From: Acaudatibacter sp963835495
GTDB taxonomy: Bacteria > Pseudomonadota > Alphaproteobacteria > Caulobacterales > Caulobacteraceae
Assembly (NCBI GenBank): GCA_963835495.1
Contig: CAWIFQ010000005.1
Coordinates: 1,798,001-1,862,000, forward strand
DNA: 64,000 bases
Direction of reading: 5' to 3'
The notes beneath the pieces were generated by a model, which saw only the letters and a list, made by a program, of their open reading frames with translations, did not search any database and had not been told where the DNA came from. Positions 8,861-18,390 of this stretch are shown in pieces. The position numbers were made by a program, and so were the translations under genes. How positions within the stretch are numbered: position 1 is the stretch's first letter; every line of letters starts with the position of its first letter.

Positions 8861-9870
8861 ATGACATCCGCCGCCCCCAAGGTCGCCCTGATCGGGGCGG
8901 GACGCATGGGCGCAATCCATGGGCGCAACGCGGCGGCCAATCCGCGCCTGGACCTCGTCGCTCTGGTCGAAGCCAGGCCTGACGCCGCAGCAAGCCTCGC
9001 GGCGGAGCTTGGCTGCCGCACCGCGACGTTCGCCGACGTCCTCGCCGATCCGGAGCTCGCCGGCGTGCTCATCGCCAGTCCCACCAGCGCCCACCTGGAC
9101 ATGGTGCTGGCCGCCCTGCGCGCCGGCAAGGCGGTGTTCTGCGAGAAGCCGCTGGACCTGGAGCTGGCCCGGCTGCGCGACGCCGAAGCCGAGCTCAGCG
9201 CGGCCGCCGCGCCGCTCTACGTCGCCTTCAACCGGCGCTTCGATCCGCATTTCCAGGCGCTGAAGGCGAAGCTCGCGTCCGGCGCGATCGGCGCGCTGGA
9301 GACGCTTCACCTGATCAGCCACGATCCGGCGCCGCCGCCGCCGGCGTTCATTCCCACCAGCGGCGGGCTGTTCCGCGACTTCACCATCCACGACTTCGAC
9401 ATGGCCGGCTGGCTGGTGGAGGACGATGCCAACCGAAGTCTTCGCCTGGGCGGAATGCCTGGTCGATCCCGCCATCGCCGCGGCCGGCGATGTCGACACC
9501 GCCCGCGTCGTGCTGCGCTACGCCTCCGGACAGCTTTGCGTGATCAGCAACACCCGTCGCAGCGGCTATGGCTACGACCAGCGCGTCGAGGCCTACGGCT
9601 CGCTGGGCGCGGCGATGGCGGGCAATCCGCGCACCTCGACCGTCGAGACCTGGAGCGAAGCCGGGGCGCTTGCCGCGCCGATCTTCGCCGGCTTCCCGGC
9701 GCGCTACGCGCAGTCCTACCGCGCCGAGCTCGACCATTTCGCCGACGTGCTGGCCGGCGCGGCGGGCCCGCTGACCGGCTACCAGGCCAGCCTTCGGGCC
9801 CTGATCCTGGCCGACGCCGCAGGACGGTCTGTCGCCGCCGGCGCGCCGGTCCGGCTGGAGCGAAGTCTGA
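8861..9870 (+). CDS. iolG: Inositol 2-dehydrogenase paralogue 1 (IolG-like), frameshifted
   Basis: Gfo/Idh/MocA oxidoreductase that oxidises myo-inositol (or an isomer) to inosose with NAD. The start ATG at 8861 leads straight into the Rossmann segment VALIGAGRMGAIHGRNAA. Other hallmarks are AVFCEKPLDLEL (catalytic Lys), AFNRRFDPHFQALKAKL and the IHDFDMAGWL active-site His/Asp. One extra base at about 9428 moves the frame; the protein resumes as PTEVFAWAECLVDPAI and SNTRRSGYGYDQRVEA. At the 3' end no stop occurs in that frame and it would run into the next gene. A second +1 at about 9863 (GCGAAGTCTGA for GCGAGTCTGA) would give the expected stop at 9868-9870, overlapping the next ATG. Restored length is about 335 residues. 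Confidence 0.8.
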
Positions 9871-10859
9871 TGCCGGCGGTCGCCCTCTTCGGCGCCGGCC
9901 GCATCGGCGCGATCCATGCCGCGCAACGTCGCGGCGCATCCCGGCCTCACGCTGAAGTACGTCGTTGATCCGGCGGCGCCGAGCGGCCGAACGGCTGGCG
10001 CCGGCGCACGGCGCGCGGGTTGCGGCGGCGGACGAGGTGCTGGCCGATGCGGACGTCGCCGGCGTGATCATCGCCAGCTCCACCGACACGCACCTCGAGC
10101 ACTGCCTGCCGCGGCCGCCGCCGGGCAAGGCGATCTTCTGCGAGAAGCCGATCGATCTCGACCTCGCCCGAGCTCGGGCGGCCGCGCCGGCGCTGGCGTC
10201 CGCGCGGTTGCTGCTCGGCTTCAACCGCCGCTTCGACCCTCAGTTCCAGGCGCTGAAGGCGCAGCTGGACGCGGGCGCGGTGGGCGCGCCTGGAGACGCT
10301 GAATATCGTCAGCCACGACCCGGCGCCGCCGCCGATCGAGTACATCAAGGTCAGCGGCGGGCTCTTCCGCGACATGGCGATCCACGACTTCGACACCGCC
10401 CGCTGGCTGCTGGGCGAAGCGCCGACCGAGGTGTTCGCGGCGGCCAGCTGCATGGTCGATCCTGCGATCGGCGCCGCGGGCGACGTCGACACCGCCAAGA
10501 TCCTGCTGCGCACGGCGTCGGGCAAGCTCTGCCTGATCAGCAACAGCCGCCGCAGCGGCTATGGCTACGACCAGCGGATCGAAGCGTTCGGCTCGGGCGG
10601 CATGGTGCGGGCCGGGAATGTGACCGAGAGCGCGCTATCGACCTGGAGCGAGACGGGCGCGGCCGCCGATCGCTTCCAGAACTTCTTCCTCGACCGCTAC
10701 GCCGACGCCTACCGCCTGGAGATGGATCACTTCGCCGATGTGCTCGCCGGCGCCGCGCCCAAGGTCGGCCTGGACGAAGCGCTTGCGGCCCTCCACCTGG
10801 CCTCGGCGGCCGAAGCGTCTGCACGCGCCCAAGCGCCCGTTCGGCTCAGCGAAATCTAG
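9870..10859 (+). CDS. iolG: Inositol 2-dehydrogenase paralogue 2 (IolG-like), frameshifted
   Basis: Second Gfo/Idh/MocA dehydrogenase, a close tandem copy of the preceding gene. It starts with ATG at 9870 (MPAVALFGAGRIGAIHAA), translationally coupled by a one-base overlap with the inferred upstream stop. Three +1 insertions at about 9921, 9979 and 10289 break it. Stitched together it reads NVAAHPGLTLKYVVDP, then GVIIASSTDTHLEHCL, AIFCEKPIDLDLAR, LGFNRRFDPQFQALKAQL, VSGGLFRDMAIHDFDTARWL and SNSRRSGYGYDQRIEAFG to the stop at 10859. All catalytic motifs of IolG are present (CEKP, IHDFD). Restored length is about 329 residues. The two copies may use different isomers (myo, scyllo or chiro) or an amino-inositol. 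The end overlaps the convergent iolB end by 3 bp. Confidence 0.8.
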
Positions 10860-11664
10860 CGCTTTGCCGCGATCCACGCGTGGGCCGGATCGTTGCGGAA
10901 GATCCACTGCCGGCGCGGGCCCGCCATCACGTTGAGATAGTAGAGGTCGTAACCGTGCGGAGCGCCAACCGGGTGATAGCCGCGCGGCACCAGCACCACG
11001 TCGCCATCCTCCACGCAGACCGTCTCGTCCAGGCTGCGGTCGTCGGTGTAGACGCGCTGAAAGGCGAAGCCCTGGGGCGGGTTCAGGCGGTGGTAGTAGG
11101 TCTCCTCAAGCGCCGTCTCCAATGGCGGGGCGTCCGCGTCGTGCTTGTGCGGCGGGTAGCTCGACCAGTGGCCGGCTGGGGGTGATCACCTCGGCGATCA
11201 GCAGGCTCTCGGCCGGCTCGGTCTCGGGCAGGATGTTGCGCACGAAGCGCTGGTTGGTCCCCTCGCCGCGGGTCTCGCGGCCCATGCGATCGGCCGGGAT
11301 CAGCCGCGGCGCGCCGGCGCCGGAGCCGGGCGCGGTGCAGATCGCCACCTCCGCGTCGGTGGCGGCCGAGAGGGCGATGGTCGGACCGGCCGGGACATAG
11401 ACCGCCCCCGGCGCTTCGGCGTCGAACACCGAGCTGCGTCCGCCCACGCCGTCGAACCGTTCGCCGTCCGACTTCGATGTCGCAAGCGCCCGCCAGCACC
11501 AGCACGCAGGCCTCACGCTCAGGGAACGAGAATCGGGTCGTCTGTCCCCTGGCGAGCCGCCGCAGCTCGAAGCCGACGTAGCGCCAGCCGGCGCTGGCCG
11601 GGGTGATGTCGATGATCCGGCCGCCGTCGTCGGGGGCCGAGGGCCGCACGCGCAGATCCGCCAT
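10856..11664 (-). CDS. iolB: 5-deoxy-glucuronate isomerase, two frameshifts
   Basis: Cupin isomerase that converts 5-deoxy-D-glucuronate to 2-deoxy-5-keto-D-gluconate in inositol catabolism. The ATG at 11664 begins MADLRVRPSAPDDGGRIIDI. The conserved blocks GWRYVGFELRRLARGQTT and REACVLVLAGACDIEV are followed by an extra base at about 11468. After it come SVFDAEAPGAVYVPAGPT and RFVRNILPETEPAESLLIAE. A further C in the run at about 11178 precedes the expected G-H-W-S-S-Y-P-P-H-K-H-D segment that holds the metal-binding histidines. The end (EETYYHRLNPPQGFAFQRVY, VLVPRGYHPVGAPHGYDLYY) is clean to the stop. Restored length is about 268 residues, normal for IolB. It is the last gene of the minus-strand iol operon. 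Confidence 0.85.
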
Positions 11665-12583
11665 CGCCGCTGCCTCTCCACCGGCTGCGTGACCAGGCCG
11701 GCTCCAGCAGCCGCGGCGCGCAGGGTTGCAAGACCAAGCCGGCTGTAGGTGCGCGGATCGGCGAGGGCAGGGTCCTGCTCGGCCTCGATCACGATCCAGC
11801 CAGCGTAGCCGATCTTCGCCAGCGCCTGCATCACCGGGGCGAAGTCGAGGTCGCCGTCGCCGGGCGCGGTGAACATCCCGGCCAGCACGCCATCGAGGAA
11901 GCTGCGGCGCTCGGCGCGAACCTGATCGAACACTCGGCCGCCGGACGTCCTTGGCGTGCACGTGCACGACGCGCCCAGGGTGTCGCAGGATCAGGTCGAC
12001 GACGTCGACGCCGCCCAGCGCCGCGTGCCCGGTGTCGACGACGAAGCCGACAGTGGCCGGCGTGTGCGGCCACGAATCGCGTCCAGATCCTCCGGCCGCT
12101 CGACCACCGTCCCGAGATGGAAGTGGTAGGCGAACCTCAGGCCTTCGGCTTCGACATGTGCTGCGACCGCGCCGAGGCGTTCGCCGAACTCGACGCCAGT
12201 CGGCGTCGCCCAGCCGCGGGGTCTCGGCGAGCGGCCGGTCCCGCTGGCCATGGATGGCGTTGCTGCACTCGGCGGCGATGAAGACGGTCGCGCCCATGGC
12301 CTCAAGCAGCGCGAGGTGCGGCTGCAGCGCGGCGATCTCGGCCTCCGCGTCGCGCGCCAGCAGGTGGGTCGAATACCAGCCGCCGATCAGCTCGAGGCGA
12401 TGATCGCGCCAGCAGCGGCCTCAGCATCGCGGCGTCGCGCGGGAACTTGCCGCCCAGTTCGACGCCGGCGAAGCCGATCGCCTCGGCGTCGCCCAGGATG
12501 GTCTCAACGGTCGTGTCGCCGCCGAGCTCGGGCATGTCGTCGTTGGCCCAGGCGATCGGGCTGACGCCGAAGCGGATGGTCAT
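11665..12583 (-). CDS. iolE: Myo-inosose-2 dehydratase, at least four indels
   Basis: TIM-barrel enzyme that dehydrates scyllo-inosose. The ATG at 12583 overlaps the iolD stop (ATGA). The family signature is immediate: FGVSPIAWANDDMPELGGDT, ETILGDAEAIGFAGVELGGK. Shifts at about 12402, 12192, 12070 (this one a deletion) and 11940 break the frame. The pieces MGATVFIAAECSNAIHGQRD, EFGERLGAVAAHVEAEGL, FAYHFHLGTVVERPEDLDA, VGFVVDTGHAALGGVDVVDL, RVVHVHAKDVR and FLDGVLAGMFTAPGDGDLDF follow in the right order. No in-frame stop is found before iolB; the last frame reads on into iolB, so another indel probably hides the stop. The 3' coordinate is therefore a placeholder just before the iolB start codon. 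Restored length would be about 300 residues. Confidence 0.78.
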
Positions 12584-14446
12584 GACGAACTCCGCCGCGC
12601 TTCGAGCCTGCCTTCGTAGGCCGTCCGGGCGGCGGCGACCTGCGGCGCGCTGCGAGACCTCCGGCACCGCGCACGTCCCACCAGGCGCCGCCGGCCTCGG
12701 TGCTGCGATCGGGATCGGTGTCGATGACGATCACATAGGTGCGCGGCGAGGCCTGGGCGCGAACCATCGCGGCCTCCAGGGCGGCGATGCCGTCCACCTT
12801 CTCCGAGGCCGCCGCCGAGGCTGGCCGCATGGGCGGCGAAATCGATCTCGGGGAGGGTCTCGTGCCGCGCATCGGCGAACAGGTTGTTGAACGGCGCGCC
12901 GCCGACCGACTGCTGCAGGCGGTTGATGCAGCCGAAGCCGCGGTTGTCGAGCACGACGATGGTCAGCTTCAGCCCCAGCATCACCGAGGTGGCGATCTCG
13001 GAATTCATCATCAGATAGCTGCCGTCGCCCAGCATGACGATCACCTCGCGCGACGGGTCGGCCATCTTCACCCCCAGGCCGCCGGCGATCTCGTAGCCCA
13101 TGCAGGAGAAGCCGTACTCCAGGTGGTAGCCGCCCGGCCGCTTCGGCCGCCACAGCCTGTGCAGCTCGCCGGGCAGGCCGCCGGCGGCGCAGACCACCAC
13201 GGCGTCGTCGCCGGCCTGCCGCCAGACCGCGCCGATCACCTGGCCGTCGGAGGGCAGCCGGTTGCCGGCCGGCGCGCGCAGTGGCCGCGCGCCAGTCGCG
13301 CGTTCCAGGCCTCGATCCCCGACCGCGCCGCCTGCGGTCCAGGCTTCGGGCGTGCGGTAGCCGGCCAGCCGCGCGGCAGCAGCGCCTCCAGCGCCGCGCC
13401 GGCGTCGCCGACCACCGCCAGCGCGCCATGCTTGGCCGCGTCGAAGGCGGCTGACGTTGATCTGGGCCAGGGTCGGCGTCGGGGTTGGCGAACAGGGCGC
13501 GCGAGCCGGTGGTGAAATCCTGCAGCCGCGTGCCGACGCCGATCACCAGGTCGGCCTGCGCGGCCGCGCCGGTTGGCCGCGCTGGTTCCGGTGACGCCGA
13601 TCGCGCCCAGCGCCAGCGGGTGGTCCCACGGCCAGCGCGCCCCGCCCCGCCTGGGTCTCGGCCACCGGGATGCCTGTGCGCCTCGGCGAGCTGCGCCAGC
13701 GCCGCCTCGGCGCCGGCGTAGACCACGCCCGCCGCCGGCGATGATCAGCGGCGCCTTGGCCGCGCGCAGCCGCGCGGCCAGTTCGTCGACCTCGCGCGGG
13801 TCGGGAGCCGGACGGCGGATTCGCCAGACCCGCCGCTCGAACAGGCTCAGCGGGAAGTCGGCCGCCTCGGTCTGGGCGTCCTGGCAGAAGGCGAGGGTGG
13901 CCGGCCCGCAGGTCGCCGGATCGAGCATGGTCGCCAGCGCGCGGGGCAGGGAGTCGATCAGCTGCTCCGGCCGCTGGATGCGGTCGAAATAGCGCGACAC
14001 CGGGCGGAAGCAGTCGTTGGCGGAGACGGTGGCGTCGGCGAAGTCCTCCACCTGCTGCAGCACCGGATCGGGACCGCGGCCGGCGAAGACGTCGCCGGGC
14101 AGGAACAGCACCGGCAGCCGGTTGACGTGCGCGACGCCGGCGGCCGTGACCATGTTCAGCGCGCCCGGCCCGATCGAGCTGGTGCAGGCCATCGCCCGCC
14201 GGCGCCTGCTAGGCCTTGGCGAAGGCGATGGCGGCATGGGCCATGGCCTGTTCGTTGTGCGCGCGGAACGTCGGCAGGGTTTCGTCCGCTGCGTGCAGCG
14301 CCTCGCCGAGGCCCGCGACATTGCCGTGCCCGAAGATCGCCCAGACGCCCGCCGAAATAGGGCATCTCGGCGCCGTCGATGTCGATGAACTGGCTGGCCA
14401 GGTAGCGCACCAGCGCCTGAGCTGCAGTGAGGCGAACTCTGGCCAT
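12580..14446 (-). CDS. iolD: 3D-(3,5/4)-trihydroxycyclohexane-1,2-dione hydrolase, about a dozen indels
   Basis: TPP-dependent ring-opening enzyme of inositol catabolism. The ATG at 14446 begins MARVRLTAAQALVRYLASQF, 6 bp after the iolC stop. Homologous segments appear in order but hop between frames: WAIFGHGNVAGLGEALHAA, IGPGALNMVTAAGVAHVNRL, VLFLPGDVFAGRGPDPVLQQ, ERRVWRIRRPAPDPREVDEL, WDHPLALGAIGVTGTSAAN, QADLVIGVGTRLQDFTTGSR, FDAAKHGALAVVGDAGAALE. The TPP-binding region follows (SREVIVMLGDGSYLMMNSEI then DNRGFGCINRLQQSVGGAPF). The frame ends with RTAYEGRLEARRSSS. The span of 1,867 nt fits a protein of about 620 residues, the normal IolD length. Nearly every break is cured by removing one base, often a G or C. 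No domain is missing. Confidence 0.82.
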
Positions 14447-14452
14447 GCTGAC

Positions 14453-16388
14453 CTACTCCGCCGCAGGGCGCGAGCGCGCCTCGGTCTTGGCGGCGCGCCA
14501 GGCGTCGACCAGGGCGCCGAAGCCGGAGGCCAGCGCCTCGAGCGCCTGGGCGTCGTCGATCTGGCCCGACAGCCAGAGCCGCGCCGGCTGTTCGAAGATC
14601 GTGCGGCCGACGGCGAAACCTTTGACGACATCGAACCGGGCGGCCGCCCTGAACGACGCCGTCAGCTGCTCCGCCCGCGCCGACTGCCCGAGCACCAGGA
14701 CGCCCCGGCAAAGCGGATCGTGCGCCTCGATGGTCTGGGCGATCGCCGTCCAGGCGGCCGGATCAGCGACCGGTTCGAGCTTCCACCAATCGGGCCGCAC
14801 GCCCGAGGCCGTAGATGTCAGCGAGCGCCCGGGCCACGGTCGAGGCGTCGACCGCCGCGCCGGATCGCGAGACGATCACCTCCAGCAGCAGTTCGTGCCG
14901 GGTGGCGCGGCAGGCGGCGAACAGCCGCTGCAGCTGCCGATGCTGCCGCGCCCTGAGATCCTCATCGTCGGCTGTGTGATACATCACCAGGCACTTCACG
15001 ACCTGGCGCAGCGGCCATTCGCGCAGAGTCGCCGCGACGTCTGCGTTCCCCTCGAACGCCAGCGGCCGCGAGCCTTGGACCTCGATCGGCCGGGCCATGA
15101 AATACGGATCGTCGCCGGCCGCCTCCAGCGCGTCCAGGCCGAACCGGGCGTCGAGCAGCATGCCGCAGCGCCAGTCCTTCCCCGCCACCCGGCGAACCGC
15201 CGCCAGACCCAGCGACTTGAACGCTCCGATGCGCGCCTGGTCGGCCCCCACTTCCCTCGCGAGGTCCTCGAATTGGCTGCGGTGATCCATCGCCAGCACG
15301 CAGAGCTCGTCGTACGGCGGGCGTCGCGTCGTCGCCCAGTGCAGGTGTTCCAGCTCGGCGTCCTCGCGCAGCCTGCGCCGGCCGGGGCCATGCTCGAGCA
15401 GATGGCGCAGCTCCGGCCAGGTGGCCATCGCCGGCGCGCAGCCGTGGCGCGAGACGACGATCGCCCCGCAGGCGTTGGCGAAGTCACAGCAGGTCTCGAG
15501 CGGCTCATCGCGCAGCCATCCGCGCAGGAACCGCTCATGAAGGCGTCGCCGGCGCCCAGCACGTTGAACACCTCGATATCCAGGCCCCGCCGCGGCGACG
15601 CCGTCTTCGAAGCCCGCGCCGATGTCTCCGGGGAACGCGACGCAGCCCAATGGCCCGCGCTTGCACACCAGCAGCGCGCTCGTCTCCGCGCGGACAGCCC
15701 GCAGCGCCGCCAGCGTATCGGTCTCGCCGCCCAGGATCTGGAACTCCTCCTCGGTCCCGACGATCAGGTCGCAGAGCGCCGCGACCTGGCGCAGGCGTGC
15801 GGTGACCGCTGCATCGGCGACGAAGCGGTTCTCGCCCAGATCCAGCGCGGTCAGGCCCCACAGCACGGGGCGGTAGTCGATGTCGAACACCACCTTGCGC
15901 CCCGCCGCCCGCGCCAGCTGGGCGGCGCGCAGGCTGGCCGCGAACACCTGCGGCGTCGAAAGGTGCGTGCCGCTGATCAGCATCGCCTTGGCCGAGCCGA
16001 TGAAGGCCGGATCGAGATCCGCCGCATCCAGCGCCATGTCGGCGCAGTCCCGGCGGTAGAACAGCAGCGGGAACTGCTCGCGGTCGCGGATGCCGAGGAT
16101 GGCCAGCGCCGTCAGCCGCGCCGGATCGGTGGCCACGGCGCGGGTGTCGACGCCTTCGCGCTCGAGCTCCTCGCGGATGAAGCGCCCGAAGTGATCGGCG
16201 CCCACGCGGGTGATCAGCGCCGCGCGCAGACCGAGCCGCGCCGCCCCGACCGCCGTGTTGGTCGGGCTGCCGCCGACGTACTTGGCGAACGAGCCCATGT
16301 CCTCGAGCCGGCCGCCCACCTGCTCGCCGTAGAGGTCGACGCTGGAACGGCCGAGCGTGATCAGATCGAGATCGCCGTCGGCGCTCAT
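14453..16388 (-). CDS. iolC: Fused 5-dehydro-2-deoxygluconokinase / 5-keto-2-deoxy-6-phosphogluconate aldolase-like (IolC-DUF2090), three indels
   Basis: Bifunctional inositol-pathway protein. Residues 1 to about 325 form a PfkB/ribokinase-type kinase (IolC): DLITLGRSSVDLYGEQVGG, KYVGGSPTNTAVGAARLGLR, VVFDIDYRPVLWG and the anion-hole/base motif VLGAGDAFMSG. The C-terminal half is a DUF2090 domain (ELCVLAMDHRSQFEDLAREV, KCLVMYHTADDED, RPDWWKLEPVADPAAWTAI, FAVGRTIFEQPARLWLSG), regarded as the aldolase acting on the kinase product. An extra base at about 15585 and a missing one at about 15532 garble only the short stretch around the kinase motif. Another extra base at about 14803 shifts the last 115 residues, which end at 14453. 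Restored length is about 644 residues, normal for the fusion. It is the first gene of the operon iolC-iolD-iolE-iolB. Confidence 0.85.
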
Positions 16389-16469
16389 CCTGGCATTCCG
16401 TGCAACGCTCAGCCGTCAGTGGCCAAAGCAATATGCCAGGGTCGCCGGACCGCAAGGTCGATCTTCCAC

Positions 16470-16504
16470 GCCTCCGCCGCAGAATGACGCGGGGTAGCGG
16501 AGGC
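16470..16504 (-). terminator. Hairpin at the end of the HNH gene
   Basis: Perfect 8-bp inverted repeat GCCTCCGC / GCGGAGGC (16470-16477 with 16497-16504) overlapping the HNH stop codon. It could end the HNH transcript before the iol promoter region (16389-16469). No T-run follows on the minus strand, so it is a hairpin with possible terminator function only. Confidence 0.4.
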
Positions 16505-17064
16505 TAAGCCTCCAGCTCGATGTCCCAGTAGAGGTAGTCGAGCCAGCTTTCGTGGAGGTGGTTGGGGGGGAAGCGGCGGCCGTGTTCCTGCAGCTCGTAC
16601 ATGGTCGGGCGGCGGGGGTGGCGGCGCGGGTGCATGTCAGCCTCGCGCGGGGTGCGCCCGCCCTTGCCGAGATTGCAGCGTGCGCAGGCGGTGACGATGT
16701 TCTCCCAGGTGGTGCGCCCGCCGCGCGAGCGGGGCGTCACGTGGTCGAAGGTCAGCTCCTCGGACGAGCTGCAGTACTGGCAGGTGAAAGAATCGCGCAG
16801 GAAGACGTTGAACCGGGTGAACGCCGGCGGCCGGTCCTGCGCCACGTACTGCTTCAGCGAAACCACGCTCGGCAGCGACATCTCGAATGACGGCGAGTGG
16901 ATCTTCTTGTCGTAGGTCGAGACCACGTCGACGCGGCCCAGGAACACCGCCTTGATGGTCTCCTGCCAGGGCCAGAGCGACAGTGGGTAGTAGCTGAGCG
17001 GCCGATAGTCGGCGTTGAGCACCAGCGCAGGCCAGCCGGATGGGACGCGGCTAAGCACCTGCAT
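16504..17064 (-). CDS. HNH endonuclease-fold protein
   Basis: Putative nuclease of the HNH superfamily, 186 residues. The start ATG at 17064 has an ideal AAGGAG about 7 nt upstream; the frame is open further but without another good start. The N-terminal half is hydrophobic-aromatic (VLNADYRPLSYYPLSLWPWQ), a hallmark of this widespread alphaproteobacterial HNH group. The catalytic/zinc region reads DSFTCQYC, ELTFDHVTPRSRGG, TWENIVTACARCNLGKGG, with two CxxC pairs and the DH of the HNH motif. No toxin, restriction or phage gene is adjacent, so its role (DNA repair, defence or housekeeping) is unknown. It is intact. Confidence 0.85.
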   Translation of the reverse strand: MQVLSRVPSGWPALVLNADYRPLSYYPLSLWPWQETIKAVFLGRVDVVSTYDKKIHSPSFEMSLPSVVSLKQYVAQDRPPAFTRFNVFLRDSFTCQYCSSSEELTFDHVTPRSRGGRTTWENIVTACARCNLGKGGRTPREADMHPRRHPRRPTMYELQEHGRRFPPNHLHESWLDYLYWDIELEA

Positions 17065-17318
17065 GGCCGGGCTCCTTGGATCGGGACGGACGCCGCCAGA
17101 CACGGCGAAATGAAACCTGGCTGCGACTGAAGACACGCCTCCTTGCGGCCTCTGGCGGTGGAATCACGCCCATGACCGCTGCCTTAGGGCAGATTCCACG
17201 ACACCACGATGACGGCAAGGGGGCGATTAGCCTGGCCGTAACAGGTTTGCCGATAGGGTTGCGCCGGAGAGACGCGCCCCACCTATCGATCCAGGGCGTT
17301 GCTGGAGCCGAAAACAGC

Positions 17319-18275
17319 ATGAACGCCACCCTCGCCGACCTCGTCGGCACACTGCAATCCAAAGGCCGCATCACCGCCGACGACGTGTTGATGCTGCGCC
17401 GCGCCTTCTACACCCCATCGATGATCGCCACCGAAGACATCGAGGCCCTCGTCGGGCTCGACAAGGCCGTCAGTGACCGCGGGCCGGAGTGGGGCGAGTT
17501 CTTCGCCGGCGCGGTGGTCGACTTCGTGGTCCACCAGCAGGAGCCCGCCGACTACGTCGACGCCGCCAAGTCCACCTGGGTGATGGGCGTGTTCGCCGGC
17601 GACCTCACCTGCGATGGCGCGCTGGAGGCGCTGCTGCGCGTCGTCGAGACGGCGATCGATGTGCCGGCCGACCTGGCCAGCTTCATCCTTGGCAAGGTCA
17701 AGGCCGCGATCGCCGCCGCGGGACACGTGGACGCCGCCAATGTGGCGATGCTCAGGCGCCTGGTGTTCGCCGGGGGCGGACCGGGCAACGTCGGCGTCAC
17801 CCGCGACGAAGCCGATGCGCTGTTCGACATCAACGACGCCTGCAAGGGCGGCCCGAACGACGAAACCTGGCCGGATTTCTTCGCCAAGGCCGTGGCCAAC
17901 TCGCTGACCGCGGTCAGCCCGTTCAAGGTCGAGAGCCGCGAGGACTCGGCGAAGGACGACGCCTGGCTGAGCGAGCGCGAAAGCGCCGGCGGGTTCCTGG
18001 CCAAGATGGTCCACGTCCCCGACGTACGCGGCGCGATGCACGACATCCTCCACCCGTTCGCCGACGAGGGCGACGAGTGGAAGCAGGCCGAGACCGAGAT
18101 GGAGAGTTCGGAAAGCGACGCGGCGATGATCACCGAAGAGGAAGCCAGGTGGCTGCTCGGCAGGTTCGGCGCGGGCGGGCTCGGCGAGCCCGAGCAGCGC
18201 CTGATCGACCTGCTGAAGTCGATCTCGCCCCCGTCGCTGGATCGTCTGTCCGAAGTGATGAGCCGCGCGGCCTAG
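17319..18275 (+). CDS. Conserved hypothetical acidic protein with an internal duplication
   Basis: Family not recognised. The most plausible start is the ATG at 17319 with a GGAG about 11 nt upstream; the open frame extends to 17076 without a better start. The product has 318 residues, is acidic, and shows no signal peptide or membrane helix. Two similar modules are visible. Near residues 15-70: ITADDVLMLRRAFY, then IEALVGLDKAV, then EWGEFFAGAVVDFVV. Near residues 125-190: VDAANVAMLRRLVF, then ADALFDINDAC, then TWPDFFAKAVANSLT. A weaker third start (MITEEEARWLLGRF) lies near the C-terminus. The repeats look helical, reminiscent of tellurite-resistance TerB-like or EF-hand-like bundles, but I cannot support either. 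It is transcribed towards a strong hairpin at 18391-18447. Confidence 0.7.
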   Translation: MNATLADLVGTLQSKGRITADDVLMLRRAFYTPSMIATEDIEALVGLDKAVSDRGPEWGEFFAGAVVDFVVHQQEPADYVDAAKSTWVMGVFAGDLTCDGALEALLRVVETAIDVPADLASFILGKVKAAIAAAGHVDAANVAMLRRLVFAGGGPGNVGVTRDEADALFDINDACKGGPNDETWPDFFAKAVANSLTAVSPFKVESREDSAKDDAWLSERESAGGFLAKMVHVPDVRGAMHDILHPFADEGDEWKQAETEMESSESDAAMITEEEARWLLGRFGAGGLGEPEQRLIDLLKSISPPSLDRLSEVMSRAA

Positions 18276-18390
18276 AATTCTACGCGTCGGCCGGCGCGAG
18301 GCCATTGCGACGGAGCCGTCCGGCGCTTCGTGAGTTTCAATCTGTAAGGTAGATCCGCGGTTTGCGGAGGGCGGCGGCTGTCCGCCGCCG

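Noticed and set aside
5641..9866. Frameshifts caused by misreading at CcrM-methylated GANTC sites
   Set aside because: Three corrections (5641, 8417, 9863) would restore a GAGTC site, which is suggestive, but most of the other shifts lie in plain G/C runs. I treat it as coincidence or a minor contributor.
8861..10859. A natural IolG-IolG fusion protein, since the second part of copy 1 is in frame with the start of copy 2
   Set aside because: The expected C-terminus of copy 1 is complete just before the ATG of copy 2, and a single extra base there restores a TGATG junction typical of coupled genes.
8400..14810. The inositol cluster as a set of true pseudogenes
   Set aside because: Breaks are almost all single-base insertions. 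No large deletions are seen, and the only internal stop codons arise from the shifts; catalytic motifs are intact in the shifted frames. Real decay would also show substitutions and deletions.
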